Positions 24,438 through 33,485 of a stretch of 64,000 nucleotides of DNA are shown one piece after another. The notes under the pieces were generated by a model. That model had not been told where the DNA came from, did no database searches, and was given only the letters and a program-made list of their open reading frames with translations. Origin of the DNA: Flavitalea sp966112615 (lineage in GTDB: Bacteria; Bacteroidota; Bacteroidia; Chitinophagales; Chitinophagaceae); NCBI GenBank assembly GCA_966112615.1, contig CBHWDO010000002.1, forward strand, positions 124,001-188,000, given 5' to 3'. The first letter of the stretch is position 1. Each line of letters starts with the position of its first letter. Made by a program: the position numbers and the translations under genes.

Positions 24438-26737
24438 TAAAAAGGGTACCCAATAGCCAGATTCCAAATCACATTCTCCTTTCTCCACTGCGAATCGCCG
24501 AACTTGACCTGGTCGATGACCCAGCGTTCGCTTTCGGGAAGATATGGCTTGCGGAGTGGGAAGGCTACATCAAGACGCAATACTAAGATCGATACGTCTA
24601 CACGAACGCCTAATCCGGTGCCGACAGCCAGTTCCTTCAGGAAATCCTTGGAGAATTTTGCACCGGGTTTGAATGGATTATCATTGTATAACCAGATGTT
24701 TCCCGCATCAACAAACAATGCACCGTACACAGGAGCAAAGATCTTGAATCGTAATTCTGAATTGATTTCCAGCTTAAGATCACCGGATTGATCAGGAACG
24801 AAGTTATTGGTGCCATAGCCGGGTGCCTGGTAAGTGCCCGGACCAACCGCACGACTTCTGAATGCTCTCAAACTATTGTTTCCTCCAATAAAGAATTGCT
24901 TGATGAATGGCAGTTCCAATGAATTTCCATAAGGAAAACCAGCGCCCAATATCAGCCTGTTTGCCCACACATTACTCTTGCTGATACGCTTGTAAAATCT
25001 AAAGTCTGTTTCTGCTTTCAGGTATTGGGAAAATGGTACCCCAAACAGCCTGGATTGATCTCCTGCCTTTGCATTGCCGGGTTTTAAAGCCCCTGCAATA
25101 TTTCCCGCAGCATCAAGTAATCCATTGAAATAAAATCCATCTGGAACTTCCTTTCCGAATATTCCATTATAGTTGTAATTATAATTTGCTCCAAGGATAA
25201 GCTGCGTATCAACAGCTTTACGCAATGTTGGATCTTTCAGTAAACTGTCGCGATACAGCTGTGTGATCTTGAGTGGCTTTACAAACTGTACACTGATTGG
25301 AAAGAAGGTATGTTCTTTCTTCATACTTTCTTTCCAGATATATCCATACTGCGCTCTCATCGAACTCAGTGTATACAATTTCTGCCTGTTCAAAATTTCA
25401 TATCCTAATTGAATATTTGTTCTTGGTACAAATCCTCCGCGTGGATTGATCGTAACAAACGGTACCAGGAAACGCGGAATTGCAAGGTTCGCTTCTCCTG
25501 CAAGCCTGTAAGTGTTATATCCCTTAAACTGGCCACTGACCTGCACTTCAGCGCCTGCTGATGCATTGACCGTCAGGATTTCTCCACCTCTGAATGTATT
25601 CCTGTTGGTGAATCCTAAAGTGATCTGCGAACCTGTAAGATTGTTTGATTTTGTATTTCCTCCCAGTTCAACACGCAAAGATTTTTTGGGAAGCGGTGTG
25701 AGGTAATAATATGCATCCAGCGTTGTGTCATTCTCTGCAACTTCAAACCTGTTCTTTACAAATTTGAAAATGCCAAGGTTGATCAAACGATTCAAAGTCA
25801 GGTTATGCTCAGTTCGGTTGTACACATCACCTGGATTGAATTGCATCGCCTGCTCAAACAATTTTGGTTTGTAGAACTTCGACTTATCATACACATAATA
25901 TCCGCGGTAGAATGTTGCTGCACTCTGGCTGGTATCCTCTGTTTCAGCATTCAAACTATAGTTTGAATAGATATTCACCCTGTTGATGGTATACCTTTCT
26001 CTCGCCATCTTCGGTGTCTGGATCTTTTTGTGGAGGTAAAGATCAACTTCGTTATTACCAACAGTACTGTCGACATCTATCAAAATAAAATCGGATCCGA
26101 AGAAATAGAATCCCTGTTCCTTCAATGATGCATCGATCCTTGTTCTTTCTAATTTGATCACATCAAGATCATAAGGCTCTCCAACTTTCAACAAGGAATT
26201 TTTCTGCAAGGCATAGATGGCACTGTCAAGTCTTGAGCTATCTGATTGAAAGACGACATTTCTTATTTTATACTGGTAGCCTGTAGCTGCAGTATAATTA
26301 ACATCCGCCTTCTTGTCTTTAACTGTAGAATCCCCGTCCACTGCGGCTTTGAAATAGCCTGTGTTTTCAAGATGATTCTGCAATATGAGTGCATTCCTGT
26401 CGATTCGGACATCACTAAGCAACACAGGTGGCTCACCCATTTTTTTCAGCAAACCTGCAGGTGAATTCTTTTTCTTCGGATTGCCTGCAAGATTCCAGAT
26501 CCATAATTTAAATGGGAATCCAAGGATTCTTGCATTTGGTTTCGGACGAAGTAATGAATTGAGTTCTCCCTTAAGTTCCTTCTTGCGTTTACCACTTAAT
26601 TCAGGTCCATCCAATTTGATCTTTGCACCGGTGTACAATGCATCATTCGGTGGAATATTCTTCGTGACATTACACGATAAAGATCCTGCGATCAGTGAAA
26701 GCATCAGCGATGCAAATATGATTCTCTTGTAGGTCAT
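24437..26737 (-). CDS. tamL: TamL: lipoprotein-type Omp85/TamA homologue
   Basis: 766-residue outer-membrane protein of the BamA/TamA superfamily. The N-terminus has a lipoprotein signal with cysteine at 22 (IAGSLSCN), which is how the Bacteroidota version (TamL) differs from proteobacterial TamA. POTRA-like segments lie at about residues 110-330 (DVRIDRNALILQNHLENTGY; YTINRVNIYSNYS). The C-terminal half is the 16-strand barrel, with EANLAIPRF and FFIGGNNSLRAFRSRAVGPG, the latter holding the conserved loop-6-like R-x-F motif. The protein ends in phenylalanine (IGYPF), as outer-membrane barrels do. It overlaps tamB by 4 bp. The pair probably helps insert barrel proteins or move lipids between membranes. 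Confidence 0.92.
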   Translation of the reverse strand: MTYKRIIFASLMLSLIAGSLSCNVTKNIPPNDALYTGAKIKLDGPELSGKRKKELKGELNSLLRPKPNARILGFPFKLWIWNLAGNPKKKNSPAGLLKKMGEPPVLLSDVRIDRNALILQNHLENTGYFKAAVDGDSTVKDKKADVNYTAATGYQYKIRNVVFQSDSSRLDSAIYALQKNSLLKVGEPYDLDVIKLERTRIDASLKEQGFYFFGSDFILIDVDSTVGNNEVDLYLHKKIQTPKMARERYTINRVNIYSNYSLNAETEDTSQSAATFYRGYYVYDKSKFYKPKLFEQAMQFNPGDVYNRTEHNLTLNRLINLGIFKFVKNRFEVAENDTTLDAYYYLTPLPKKSLRVELGGNTKSNNLTGSQITLGFTNRNTFRGGEILTVNASAGAEVQVSGQFKGYNTYRLAGEANLAIPRFLVPFVTINPRGGFVPRTNIQLGYEILNRQKLYTLSSMRAQYGYIWKESMKKEHTFFPISVQFVKPLKITQLYRDSLLKDPTLRKAVDTQLILGANYNYNYNGIFGKEVPDGFYFNGLLDAAGNIAGALKPGNAKAGDQSRLFGVPFSQYLKAETDFRFYKRISKSNVWANRLILGAGFPYGNSLELPFIKQFFIGGNNSLRAFRSRAVGPGTYQAPGYGTNNFVPDQSGDLKLEINSELRFKIFAPVYGALFVDAGNIWLYNDNPFKPGAKFSKDFLKELAVGTGLGVRVDVSILVLRLDVAFPLRKPYLPESERWVIDQVKFGDSQWRKENVIWNLAIGYPF

Positions 26738-29700
26738 TTGCTTGTCTTGTTCGGTTGTTCCTTCTTCCTGAATAATTCCCTGAAGTGATTATAATCAAGT
26801 GTGATGATGAATTTCAACCCTGTTTCGATAATGTATCCATCGATCCTCCCTTCAAATTCATTCTTGCGATATCCCCTCAGCATATATCTTCCATCACGGC
26901 TCAGCATATAATCCAGCGCAATATCACCGGCAATATTATTTGCTTTCTGGTTGGAGGTTGATTGTGGACCTTCCAGTTCGAAATTGTTGCCCACAGTGAC
27001 TTTTAGCCTGTCGTTCAACAACTCTTTCGACAGTGATACATTGAGGTCAGTCCTGTTTGCTCTCGATCCTGTTGTATAATCTTCCGAGCTTACTACATCG
27101 AAGTTGATATCAACACCCTGGATCAAATCTGCAGCGAGGTTATTCAATTGTTGTGTAAGGATCTTGCTCACACTCTGGCGAACCATTCCTCCTGCATTGA
27201 ATCCATCACTTGCATTGTTTTCAAATGGATTCTCACTCACGAACCTGTTCAGCAACAGCAATGCAAATACCTGCTTATTCAATTCGGAAGGTTGTTGACG
27301 TAATTGGGTTAACCTTGTTTCAACATTCTCCACAATATCATTGGCAACATTCAGGTTCTGGTCCTCCGGAAGTTTGATATCGAAACTGATATCAGGTTTC
27401 AGCAATTCACCTTTCATGATCAGGTTAACCCTGAATGGAAGTTTTTGCTTGTACCTGTTGTTTGCTGTAGTGCTTGTTGTAGTGAGCTGGTTCTCCACAA
27501 GCGTGAGTGGTGGCGTGTTTGCCACGTATACTGCAGTCAGGTTTACATCTGCTTTTGTAGGTTCACCCAACCAGGTGATCTTACTTCCTTTCTGGATCTC
27601 AAATCTTCTCTTCAGGAAATTGAAAGTAAGTTCATAAGCACCTTCTTCCAGTTCATAGGATCCAGATAAGGTTACATTTCCACTTGGATCAATACCTGCA
27701 GATAGAATGGCTTCTCCCTTCATTCTTAAGAAATCACCATTGCCTTCATCGATCACAAGGCTGAACACAGCTTCCTTGCTGATCTCTATATTCACTGCGA
27801 TATCCATTCCTGTTATCGCTGATGTATTCATGGAATCAAGTGCGGCGGCGGTTACCATTGTATCGATGGATAATGAATCCATATCCACAAATCTTACAAT
27901 GCCTTCTCTTTCCACTACGCCTGGTTCGGGCTGTGGAAGTACAACAGTGAAATCCGTATTCTTATTGATCTTGAGTGCTCCATCGATCTTTGGACTCACT
28001 TCTGTTCCGCCGAGATGAAGATCACTGTCGAAATTCAGGCTGCCATAAAATAGTTGGTTGTTAGCTTTCGAGGAATTGATCGCTTTGAAATCATCTGCAT
28101 CAATATCAAGATCGAATTTATAATTCATGAAATTGGTAGTGTAGGCATAACCATCCAAAACCAGTTCATTATTTGCAGAGTCGCGAATGGTAAATGTTTC
28201 GAGCCTGATCCCTTCATTATCGATCCTGATCTCATCATCATTGATCGCATAATAACTGTTCAGCATCGCTACATTAAATCGTGTATCATTGAAGCGAATG
28301 CTTCCGTCTATATCAGGCTTGTCGAATGTTCCATTGAGATCAACTTTTCCATTTAAGAATCCTTTTGCATCCCTGATGGCGCCCATACTTGCACCTTCAA
28401 TGGTCTTCATCTGGATCTGTTTGATATCAAGTGTGAGATCAAAGATAGATTGGTTGGCAGGCTTCATGGTATAGGTTCCATCGATGGACAGGTCATTGCC
28501 TCTTCCAGTCAAATCAACATCTGCAACAAATACATTTGCTGACGTATTGGAAACTTTCAAAGCAAGATTTCCAATGGTGTCTTTTTGTAACTGGAGATCA
28601 TTGATCACCAGGTCACTTACAAAATTTGGTTGAGTGGCTATATCTCTTATTGTTACATTTCCATTGATCCTTCCGTCTGCCAGCAAGGTGTCCTGTTTTG
28701 CAAATGCAGTCAGGGTTGCGATCCTAAAGTTTCCGAATTGAATGTTCAATGGTGAATTTGGTGCAGAAGATGTGCTGTTGATCACCAGGTTCTGTTCATT
28801 CCTGTTCAATGCAAGATTCCGGATGTTGATGTCTCCATTATTCAGGCTGACCAGGTTATCAGAAGCGATCGTCCATTTTTCATAATTCAGCAGCATCACT
28901 TCCGGGTCTAACGTTAAGGTATATGCGCCGTATTGAGGCTGACTGAATATTCCACCAAATTTGTATTTATCTTTTTGATTGATATCATTGATATCGACCA
29001 GGAAATCTATTCGGTTATTGGCGATGGTTCCATCAATGTTGGTTGTATAAAGATTCATCGCACCAGCGCTGAATTTATTAAGGATCGTTTTGAGTTGAAT
29101 GCCGTTATTTCCTGAGCCTGCATTGAGTTGTAGTCCCTGCAAAGTATTTGTCCCAAATACTATCAATGGTGAATTGATTGAAGTATTCCAGCCCTCAGTT
29201 GAATTGAAGCGGCCAGTGATTGTAATGTCTTCCATCTGTTTCAGATCAGGCATGAACACATTGAAGATCGGTGCATTGGTGATCTTTCCATTGATGCGGA
29301 AATTATATGGCTGAATAGCAGGTCGCTTGTATTCCGGTACCAGAGCGAAGTGTGGCTGAATGGCTTCCTGGAAAACTGATCCAAGTTCAGTTAATTTATA
29401 TTCACCGGTTAATGCAAGGTTTGCAAAGTCACTTTGCACAGCAACAAATCTTCCTGAATCAGATACTCCGGAGCTTAAAGAGATCGTATCAAAATTGAAA
29501 GTCTGTTTATCGGTTGCAATGGTTGATCCTGTTACCAGTAATTGTCCACGAAGATCATCAGGATTTGTGTTGGTAAAATCCGCATTGATATTCCCGCGAT
29601 AGAATAATGGTTGTGATGTAAAATTCAACGCCATGGTTCTAACGCTATCGATGGATCCCTGCACTTTCACTGAAGGGAATTCTCCTTTTAGATCTGCCAC

Positions 29701-31809
29701 AGCATCAAGATTGAGATCAATGTTTGGATCATCAATATTGATATTTGCATTCACCACCTGCCTGTTCATATTTCCTTTCAGTACTGCATTCTGGTATACA
29801 TAACCATTCAGTTCTGCCATATGAATATTTCCGGTGAAGTCTGCATTCATTTTTTCAGGAGCAGTTCCTCTTCCTTTCACTGCAAGATCTGCTGTGATCT
29901 TTCCGAATAATGAATCGTTTTGCATGATGGTACCCAGGTCGATCTTGTTGGTGCTGACTTTCATATCATAACCAAGATTGTCGGGATTGCTTACCTGGCT
30001 TAGGTTTCCATTGACAGAAGCAGTGCCGAGATCAGTATTCACATTCAGGTTCATCTTAGCATTATTCATGGTTCCTGCAAGAGTTCCTTTGGCTGTGATG
30101 GTATTGGGCAGGGTGATATTGGATGGTAAGGTTCCTTTTGGAAGTATAGAATTCAGATCTCTCTTGCTTGTATGAAAATCATTGATGGCAAGATTGCCCT
30201 GCAATTTATTCGGATCAGGAAGTCCCTGGATTGATCCTCTTACATTCAGCCTGGTATTGTTTAATCCTCTTACTGCAAGTTCATTAATATTCATATCGCT
30301 CACCTTTCCGGTGATCCTTCCATCCAGGTAATAGGTTGCATTTTTATTGGAAAGTCCGGGTGCGGAACTCAGCATAGGTGCGAAGATCAGGATGTCTTTC
30401 ACCTGGATCTTACTTTCATTAATATCAACATCCAGTTGCATTGCACCGATATTGCTAGCAAGTGATTCAATGGATGGATATTTGATAGCTGCTTTATGTT
30501 GAAGTGTTGTTCCCGGCGTTTCTAAAAGCAGGTCATTGAGATATGCCTGGTTGGATGTGTATAGAAAATCTGTTTTAAGTTGATTGAGAACAAATCCACT
30601 TCTTTCAGTGAGTGATCCTTTGAGTACCTGTCCGCTGATAGAGTCTACAGTGAAAACAAAGTCATCAACATGTAGTGTCAAAGCCTTTGCATCGAGATGG
30701 GCGTAATCCATGCCCGACGGTGCTTTGGGCTCGTTATCATTTTCGAATTGTATATTGTTATTATTGAATCGAACCTGGTTGACGATAAATTTCCAGTTGT
30801 TTTGCGCTTCACTTTTCACCTCCTGTTTCACTTCTTTGGCAACCACTTCTGCCTGTGGTGATTTGCCCATGCGAATACTTGCTGTAGTATTGTTGAGGTC
30901 GAGGTTGTCAATATTGACCAGGTAATTTTTAAGATCGATATTTCTTGGATCAGCATGTAGTTCACCGATGTTGATATTGGTGTAGAAAGCTGAAACATCG
31001 TTTGCGTAATCAAGCTTGATATTGTCCAGTTCGATATTACCTAGTTTCAAATCCATTTGAACAGGCTCTGTTGCTTCAGCCAGGTCTTTTGATTCCGGTT
31101 CAGGTACTGCCAGCGGTTTGTACTGGCGAACTTTTGCATTCAATCCATCCAGTTTGATGGATGAAATAGTGTACGCCATTTTATCGGGTTGAAACCTGTC
31201 GATATTTGTTTCAAATGATTTTATAAATGCTGTTACATCACTTCCTGTTACATCATCCTTATACAGCATGTTGATGCGTGTCAGTTCGATGCTGTTGATA
31301 TCCATCTGCATGGCTGCAGTGTCGTTAGGATTTGGTGCAGCAGGTGTTGCAGGGGTGAAAGCATCTACAATGAACTGGAAATTGAAGACTGTATCAGGTA
31401 AGGTTCTTTTTACTTTGGCTGTGATATCTACAAGTTCGATATCATTGATCTGGACCTTGCCGCTGATAAGTTTTAGCATGGCAATGTCAACCTTTAACTG
31501 TCCGCCAGACAAAAGCGTGTCTTTTTGCCTGTCTTCGATATAAACATTTTTAAGTACTACCAGTTTTGGAAATCCGATATTGATATGCCCGATCTCAAAT
31601 CTTGTTTGAAGTTTATCGGACATGTAATTATTGATCTTTTTCCTTGCGAAATTTTGCACTGGGGGTAATTGGATCAGGATGGCTACCAGTACGACCAGCA
31701 TCAATACTGATCCAATTATCCAGAGCAGAACTTTTCCAATACGAAGCAGTATTGGTTTATGTTTTTTTTGAGGAGCAGGGAGTTGTTGTTCGTTGGGACT
31801 GTCTTGCAT
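26734..31809 (-). CDS. tamB: TamB/DUF490-family inter-membrane protein
   Basis: 1691-residue AsmA/TamB-like protein. One N-terminal membrane helix (about residues 25-50, IGKVLLWIIGSVLMLVVLVA) anchors it in the inner membrane. The rest is a long periplasmic beta-rich rod, with an AsmA-like start (LQTRFEIGHINIGFPKLVVL), many repeated strands and the conserved C-terminal TamB domain from about residue 1330 (GNVTLSGSYELEEGAYELTF, ITWLGEPTKADVNLTAVY, PDISFDIKLPED). The final part, TTGSRANRTDLNVSLSKELL then LDYMLSRDGRYMLRGYR, is typical of Bacteroidota members. Such proteins are proposed to form a hydrophobic groove for lipid transport between membranes. It is translationally coupled to tamL. Confidence 0.92.
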   Translation of the reverse strand: MQDSPNEQQLPAPQKKHKPILLRIGKVLLWIIGSVLMLVVLVAILIQLPPVQNFARKKINNYMSDKLQTRFEIGHINIGFPKLVVLKNVYIEDRQKDTLLSGGQLKVDIAMLKLISGKVQINDIELVDITAKVKRTLPDTVFNFQFIVDAFTPATPAAPNPNDTAAMQMDINSIELTRINMLYKDDVTGSDVTAFIKSFETNIDRFQPDKMAYTISSIKLDGLNAKVRQYKPLAVPEPESKDLAEATEPVQMDLKLGNIELDNIKLDYANDVSAFYTNINIGELHADPRNIDLKNYLVNIDNLDLNNTTASIRMGKSPQAEVVAKEVKQEVKSEAQNNWKFIVNQVRFNNNNIQFENDNEPKAPSGMDYAHLDAKALTLHVDDFVFTVDSISGQVLKGSLTERSGFVLNQLKTDFLYTSNQAYLNDLLLETPGTTLQHKAAIKYPSIESLASNIGAMQLDVDINESKIQVKDILIFAPMLSSAPGLSNKNATYYLDGRITGKVSDMNINELAVRGLNNTRLNVRGSIQGLPDPNKLQGNLAINDFHTSKRDLNSILPKGTLPSNITLPNTITAKGTLAGTMNNAKMNLNVNTDLGTASVNGNLSQVSNPDNLGYDMKVSTNKIDLGTIMQNDSLFGKITADLAVKGRGTAPEKMNADFTGNIHMAELNGYVYQNAVLKGNMNRQVVNANINIDDPNIDLNLDAVADLKGEFPSVKVQGSIDSVRTMALNFTSQPLFYRGNINADFTNTNPDDLRGQLLVTGSTIATDKQTFNFDTISLSSGVSDSGRFVAVQSDFANLALTGEYKLTELGSVFQEAIQPHFALVPEYKRPAIQPYNFRINGKITNAPIFNVFMPDLKQMEDITITGRFNSTEGWNTSINSPLIVFGTNTLQGLQLNAGSGNNGIQLKTILNKFSAGAMNLYTTNIDGTIANNRIDFLVDINDINQKDKYKFGGIFSQPQYGAYTLTLDPEVMLLNYEKWTIASDNLVSLNNGDINIRNLALNRNEQNLVINSTSSAPNSPLNIQFGNFRIATLTAFAKQDTLLADGRINGNVTIRDIATQPNFVSDLVINDLQLQKDTIGNLALKVSNTSANVFVADVDLTGRGNDLSIDGTYTMKPANQSIFDLTLDIKQIQMKTIEGASMGAIRDAKGFLNGKVDLNGTFDKPDIDGSIRFNDTRFNVAMLNSYYAINDDEIRIDNEGIRLETFTIRDSANNELVLDGYAYTTNFMNYKFDLDIDADDFKAINSSKANNQLFYGSLNFDSDLHLGGTEVSPKIDGALKINKNTDFTVVLPQPEPGVVEREGIVRFVDMDSLSIDTMVTAAALDSMNTSAITGMDIAVNIEISKEAVFSLVIDEGNGDFLRMKGEAILSAGIDPSGNVTLSGSYELEEGAYELTFNFLKRRFEIQKGSKITWLGEPTKADVNLTAVYVANTPPLTLVENQLTTTSTTANNRYKQKLPFRVNLIMKGELLKPDISFDIKLPEDQNLNVANDIVENVETRLTQLRQQPSELNKQVFALLLLNRFVSENPFENNASDGFNAGGMVRQSVSKILTQQLNNLAADLIQGVDINFDVVSSEDYTTGSRANRTDLNVSLSKELLNDRLKVTVGNNFELEGPQSTSNQKANNIAGDIALDYMLSRDGRYMLRGYRKNEFEGRIDGYIIETGLKFIITLDYNHFRELFRKKEQPNKTSK

Positions 31810-31828
31810 AAATGGTCATTAGTGTAGA

Positions 31829-31849
31829 AAAAAATGCTCAGCATTTTTT
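31829..31849. terminator. Rho-independent terminator, possibly bidirectional
   Basis: AAAAAATGC (31829-31837) and GCATTTTTT (31841-31849) form a perfect 9-bp stem with loop TCA. It is flanked by A-run and T-run halves, so it could work on both strands. It lies 2 bp after the stop of the small minus-strand gene and just upstream of tamB, separating the two units. Confidence 0.8.
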
Positions 31850-31851
31850 CG

Positions 31852-32058
31852 TCAGTTAGAATCTTGTCGTTGCCCGGATCCAGTGGTACCGTGGCTTTCA
31901 TTGGAGCTATCAGGCAGATCGGATCGCTTCAAACCACCTTCCTCGTTATTATTGGTGTTTTGTGTTTGAGGCGGTTGTTGTTTATCCTGGTCGCCATGAG
32001 GCATTTGCTGATTCATCTTATCCTGATCGCGCTGGTTTTTATTATCATTCTGATTCAT
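31852..32058 (-). CDS. Small Asn/Gln-rich hydrophilic protein, 68 residues
   Basis: 68 residues from the ATG at 32058; an upstream ATG at 32136 would add 26 unrelated hydrophobic residues. Composition is dominated by N, Q, D and K (MNQNDNKNQRDQDKMNQQMP at the start) with a Ser/Gly-rich tail. There is no signal peptide, membrane segment or cysteine. It is probably disordered, like small hydrophilin-type stress proteins, but function is unknown. A good terminator follows directly, which supports a real transcription unit. It is divergent from another 68-residue N/Q-rich protein 83 bp away. Confidence 0.65.
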   Translation of the reverse strand: MNQNDNKNQRDQDKMNQQMPHGDQDKQQPPQTQNTNNNEEGGLKRSDLPDSSNESHGTTGSGQRQDSN

Positions 32059-32141
32059 AATTAAAAGTTTAGGTATTGGGTGAAAAATAGTATGCCATGC
32101 AAGGGGGCATGTAGTTTGTTTAAGAAACCAAAACAACCATT

Positions 32142-32348
32142 ATGAGTAACGAGCAACAACAATCAAACAATAATCCTTCTACAGATAATAAACAAGAAGG
32201 AAAGGTGCAACCGATCAAGCTTTCCAAGGAAGAGCTTGAGAAGCGCAAGGAAACTGGGTACAAGACAGATTCGGAATCCCAGCGGACTCCGAGCGGAAAA
32301 GGTGGCCAGGCGAGCAGCCAGGGTCCTGATGAATCGCCGGCGGAGTAG
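32142..32348 (+). CDS. Small Gln/Ser/Lys-rich hydrophilic protein, 68 residues
   Basis: 68 residues, strongly hydrophilic: MSNEQQQSNNNPSTDNKQEG at the start, a charged helix-prone centre (LSKEELEKRKETGYK, about residues 27-41) and a Ser/Gly/Pro-rich tail. No signal peptide or membrane segment. Function unknown. It is exactly as long as the divergent neighbour at 31852-32058 and of similar composition, suggesting related roles. Hairpin array B begins at its stop codon and runs to the stop of the facing gene. Confidence 0.62.
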   Translation: MSNEQQQSNNNPSTDNKQEGKVQPIKLSKEELEKRKETGYKTDSESQRTPSGKGGQASSQGPDESPAE

Positions 32349-32508
32349 CGGGCTGGCCAATTGCAGAAGGCAATTGGGCTGAACGCACCGGGCTGAACAA
32401 ACACCGCAGGTGTTTGTGCTGAACGGAGTTCCAGTCAGCTCAACCACTTGCAGTGGTTGTTCAGCCTGGTGCGTTCAGCCCATCCGCTTTAAGCGGATGG
32501 TCAGCCCG
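32349..32508. repeat. GNA-triloop hairpin array B, filling a convergent gap
   Basis: Second full array, exactly between two converging stop codons. Hairpins: 32358-32376 (7-bp arms, GAA inside a 5-nt loop), 32398-32416 (8-bp arms, loop GCA), 32441-32459 (8-bp arms, loop TGC) and 32480-32500 (9-bp arms, loop TTA, the one loop that breaks the rule). The outer ends are GCGGGCTG and CAGCCCGC, so the array is inverted about a centre near CGGAGTTCC. Linkers are GGGCTGAA on the left and TTCAGCC on the right. Confidence 0.92.
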
Positions 32509-33330
32509 CTAGCGCTTATAAAACCTCAGCTTCACCGCATTTCCTTCACTCAAAGTATAGTATCCTCCATCTCCGAAACAGATCGCTTCGCCCTGCGGTT
32601 CAGGGATATAAGGCAATTGCGTTGGGATGGATTTCAGCAGTTCCAGAACGGATGGTTTTGAAGCACTGAAATAATTGATATTGAAATAGGATTTCATAAG
32701 TAATTCTTTTCCATCTTCCGATAAAGCAGCAGAAGTGATCATATTCTGTTGTATCCTGTGAACTGGTTCTGCAGTGTTTCCTTCATATGGATAATTAAGT
32801 TGATAGATCGTTGATCCATTAGTTTCCTTGGAAAATATGAATAGGTTTTTTGTAGTAGGTTCAATCACGAATCCTTCCGCATCATGGGGCCCATCGCTGT
32901 ATGTAAAAATGATTTCTTTAAATGCAGTTGTGGTATCATTTGATAAAGAAGGTTCTTCAAGAATGTATAAACTGCAATGGGAACGAACCTTTCCGTTATC
33001 GCCGATGTCACCGATCACAATGAAGTTCTTTCCTTCGTGTGAATACCGGCTGATATCTTCCCAATCATAATTCGTAGCTCCATCGAGATAAACAGAATCC
33101 GAAATGGTTCCGTCATTCTTCATCAAAAAGATCTTTGGCGGATTGCCGGAGTCTTCCTGCACCCACAAATGATTGGTGTTTTTAAATGAAGGAATGATCC
33201 CGGACGCTTCACGGATATGTGAAGAGATAGGATGTTCCGATGGCGGAGTTTTAAAAAGGTCAGGCTGCTGAACTGATTTCTGGCAATGAGCTCCTGTTAC
33301 GATCAGGAGCATGGGTATTAGGGAGCGCAT
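32509..33330 (-). CDS. Secreted beta-propeller-like protein of unknown function
   Basis: 273 residues with a signal sequence at the N-terminus (MRSLIPMLLIVTGAHC, possibly a lipoprotein with cysteine 16). The mature part has repeated short beta-type motifs: HLWVQEDSGNPPKIFLMKND, YDWEDISRYSHEGKNFIVIG, DGPHDAEGFVIEPTTKNLFI and LSEDGKELLMKSYFNINYF. These read as blades of a propeller, as in SdiA-regulated or phytase-like families, but no catalytic site is recognisable. The stop codon overlaps the first base of array B, and array C starts 40 bp upstream of the ATG, so the gene is bracketed by hairpin arrays. Probably exported to the periplasm or cell surface. Confidence 0.7.
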   Translation of the reverse strand: MRSLIPMLLIVTGAHCQKSVQQPDLFKTPPSEHPISSHIREASGIIPSFKNTNHLWVQEDSGNPPKIFLMKNDGTISDSVYLDGATNYDWEDISRYSHEGKNFIVIGDIGDNGKVRSHCSLYILEEPSLSNDTTTAFKEIIFTYSDGPHDAEGFVIEPTTKNLFIFSKETNGSTIYQLNYPYEGNTAEPVHRIQQNMITSAALSEDGKELLMKSYFNINYFSASKPSVLELLKSIPTQLPYIPEPQGEAICFGDGGYYTLSEGNAVKLRFYKR

Positions 33331-33369
33331 GCGAAAATATACTCAATGCAGGCGGGATTTGGAAACTTA

Positions 33370-33485
33370 GCGGGCTGACCAAACACCGCAGGTGTTGGGC
33401 CGACCGGATTCCATTCAGCTCAACCACCTTCGGCGGTTGATCAGCCTGGTGCGTTCAGCGCGACCCTCCGGGTCGCTCAGCCCGC
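33370..33485. repeat. GNA-triloop hairpin array C, overlapping a gene end
   Basis: Third array, shorter. Hairpins: 33380-33398 (loop GCA, one arm mismatch), 33421-33439 (loop TTC, one arm mismatch) and 33460-33476 (7-bp arms, loop TCC). Outer ends are GCGGGCTGAC and TCAGCCCGC. It shares long words with array B (AAACACCGCAGGTGTT; TCAGCCTGGTGCGTTCAGC), so B and C are recent relatives. Unlike A and B, it reaches into a reading frame: the last 24 codons of the gene at 33415-33756 are repeat sequence. Confidence 0.9.

Noticed and set aside
23535..33485. Integron attC sites
   Set aside because: No attC core sites, no integrase, and the hairpins are far shorter than attC sites.
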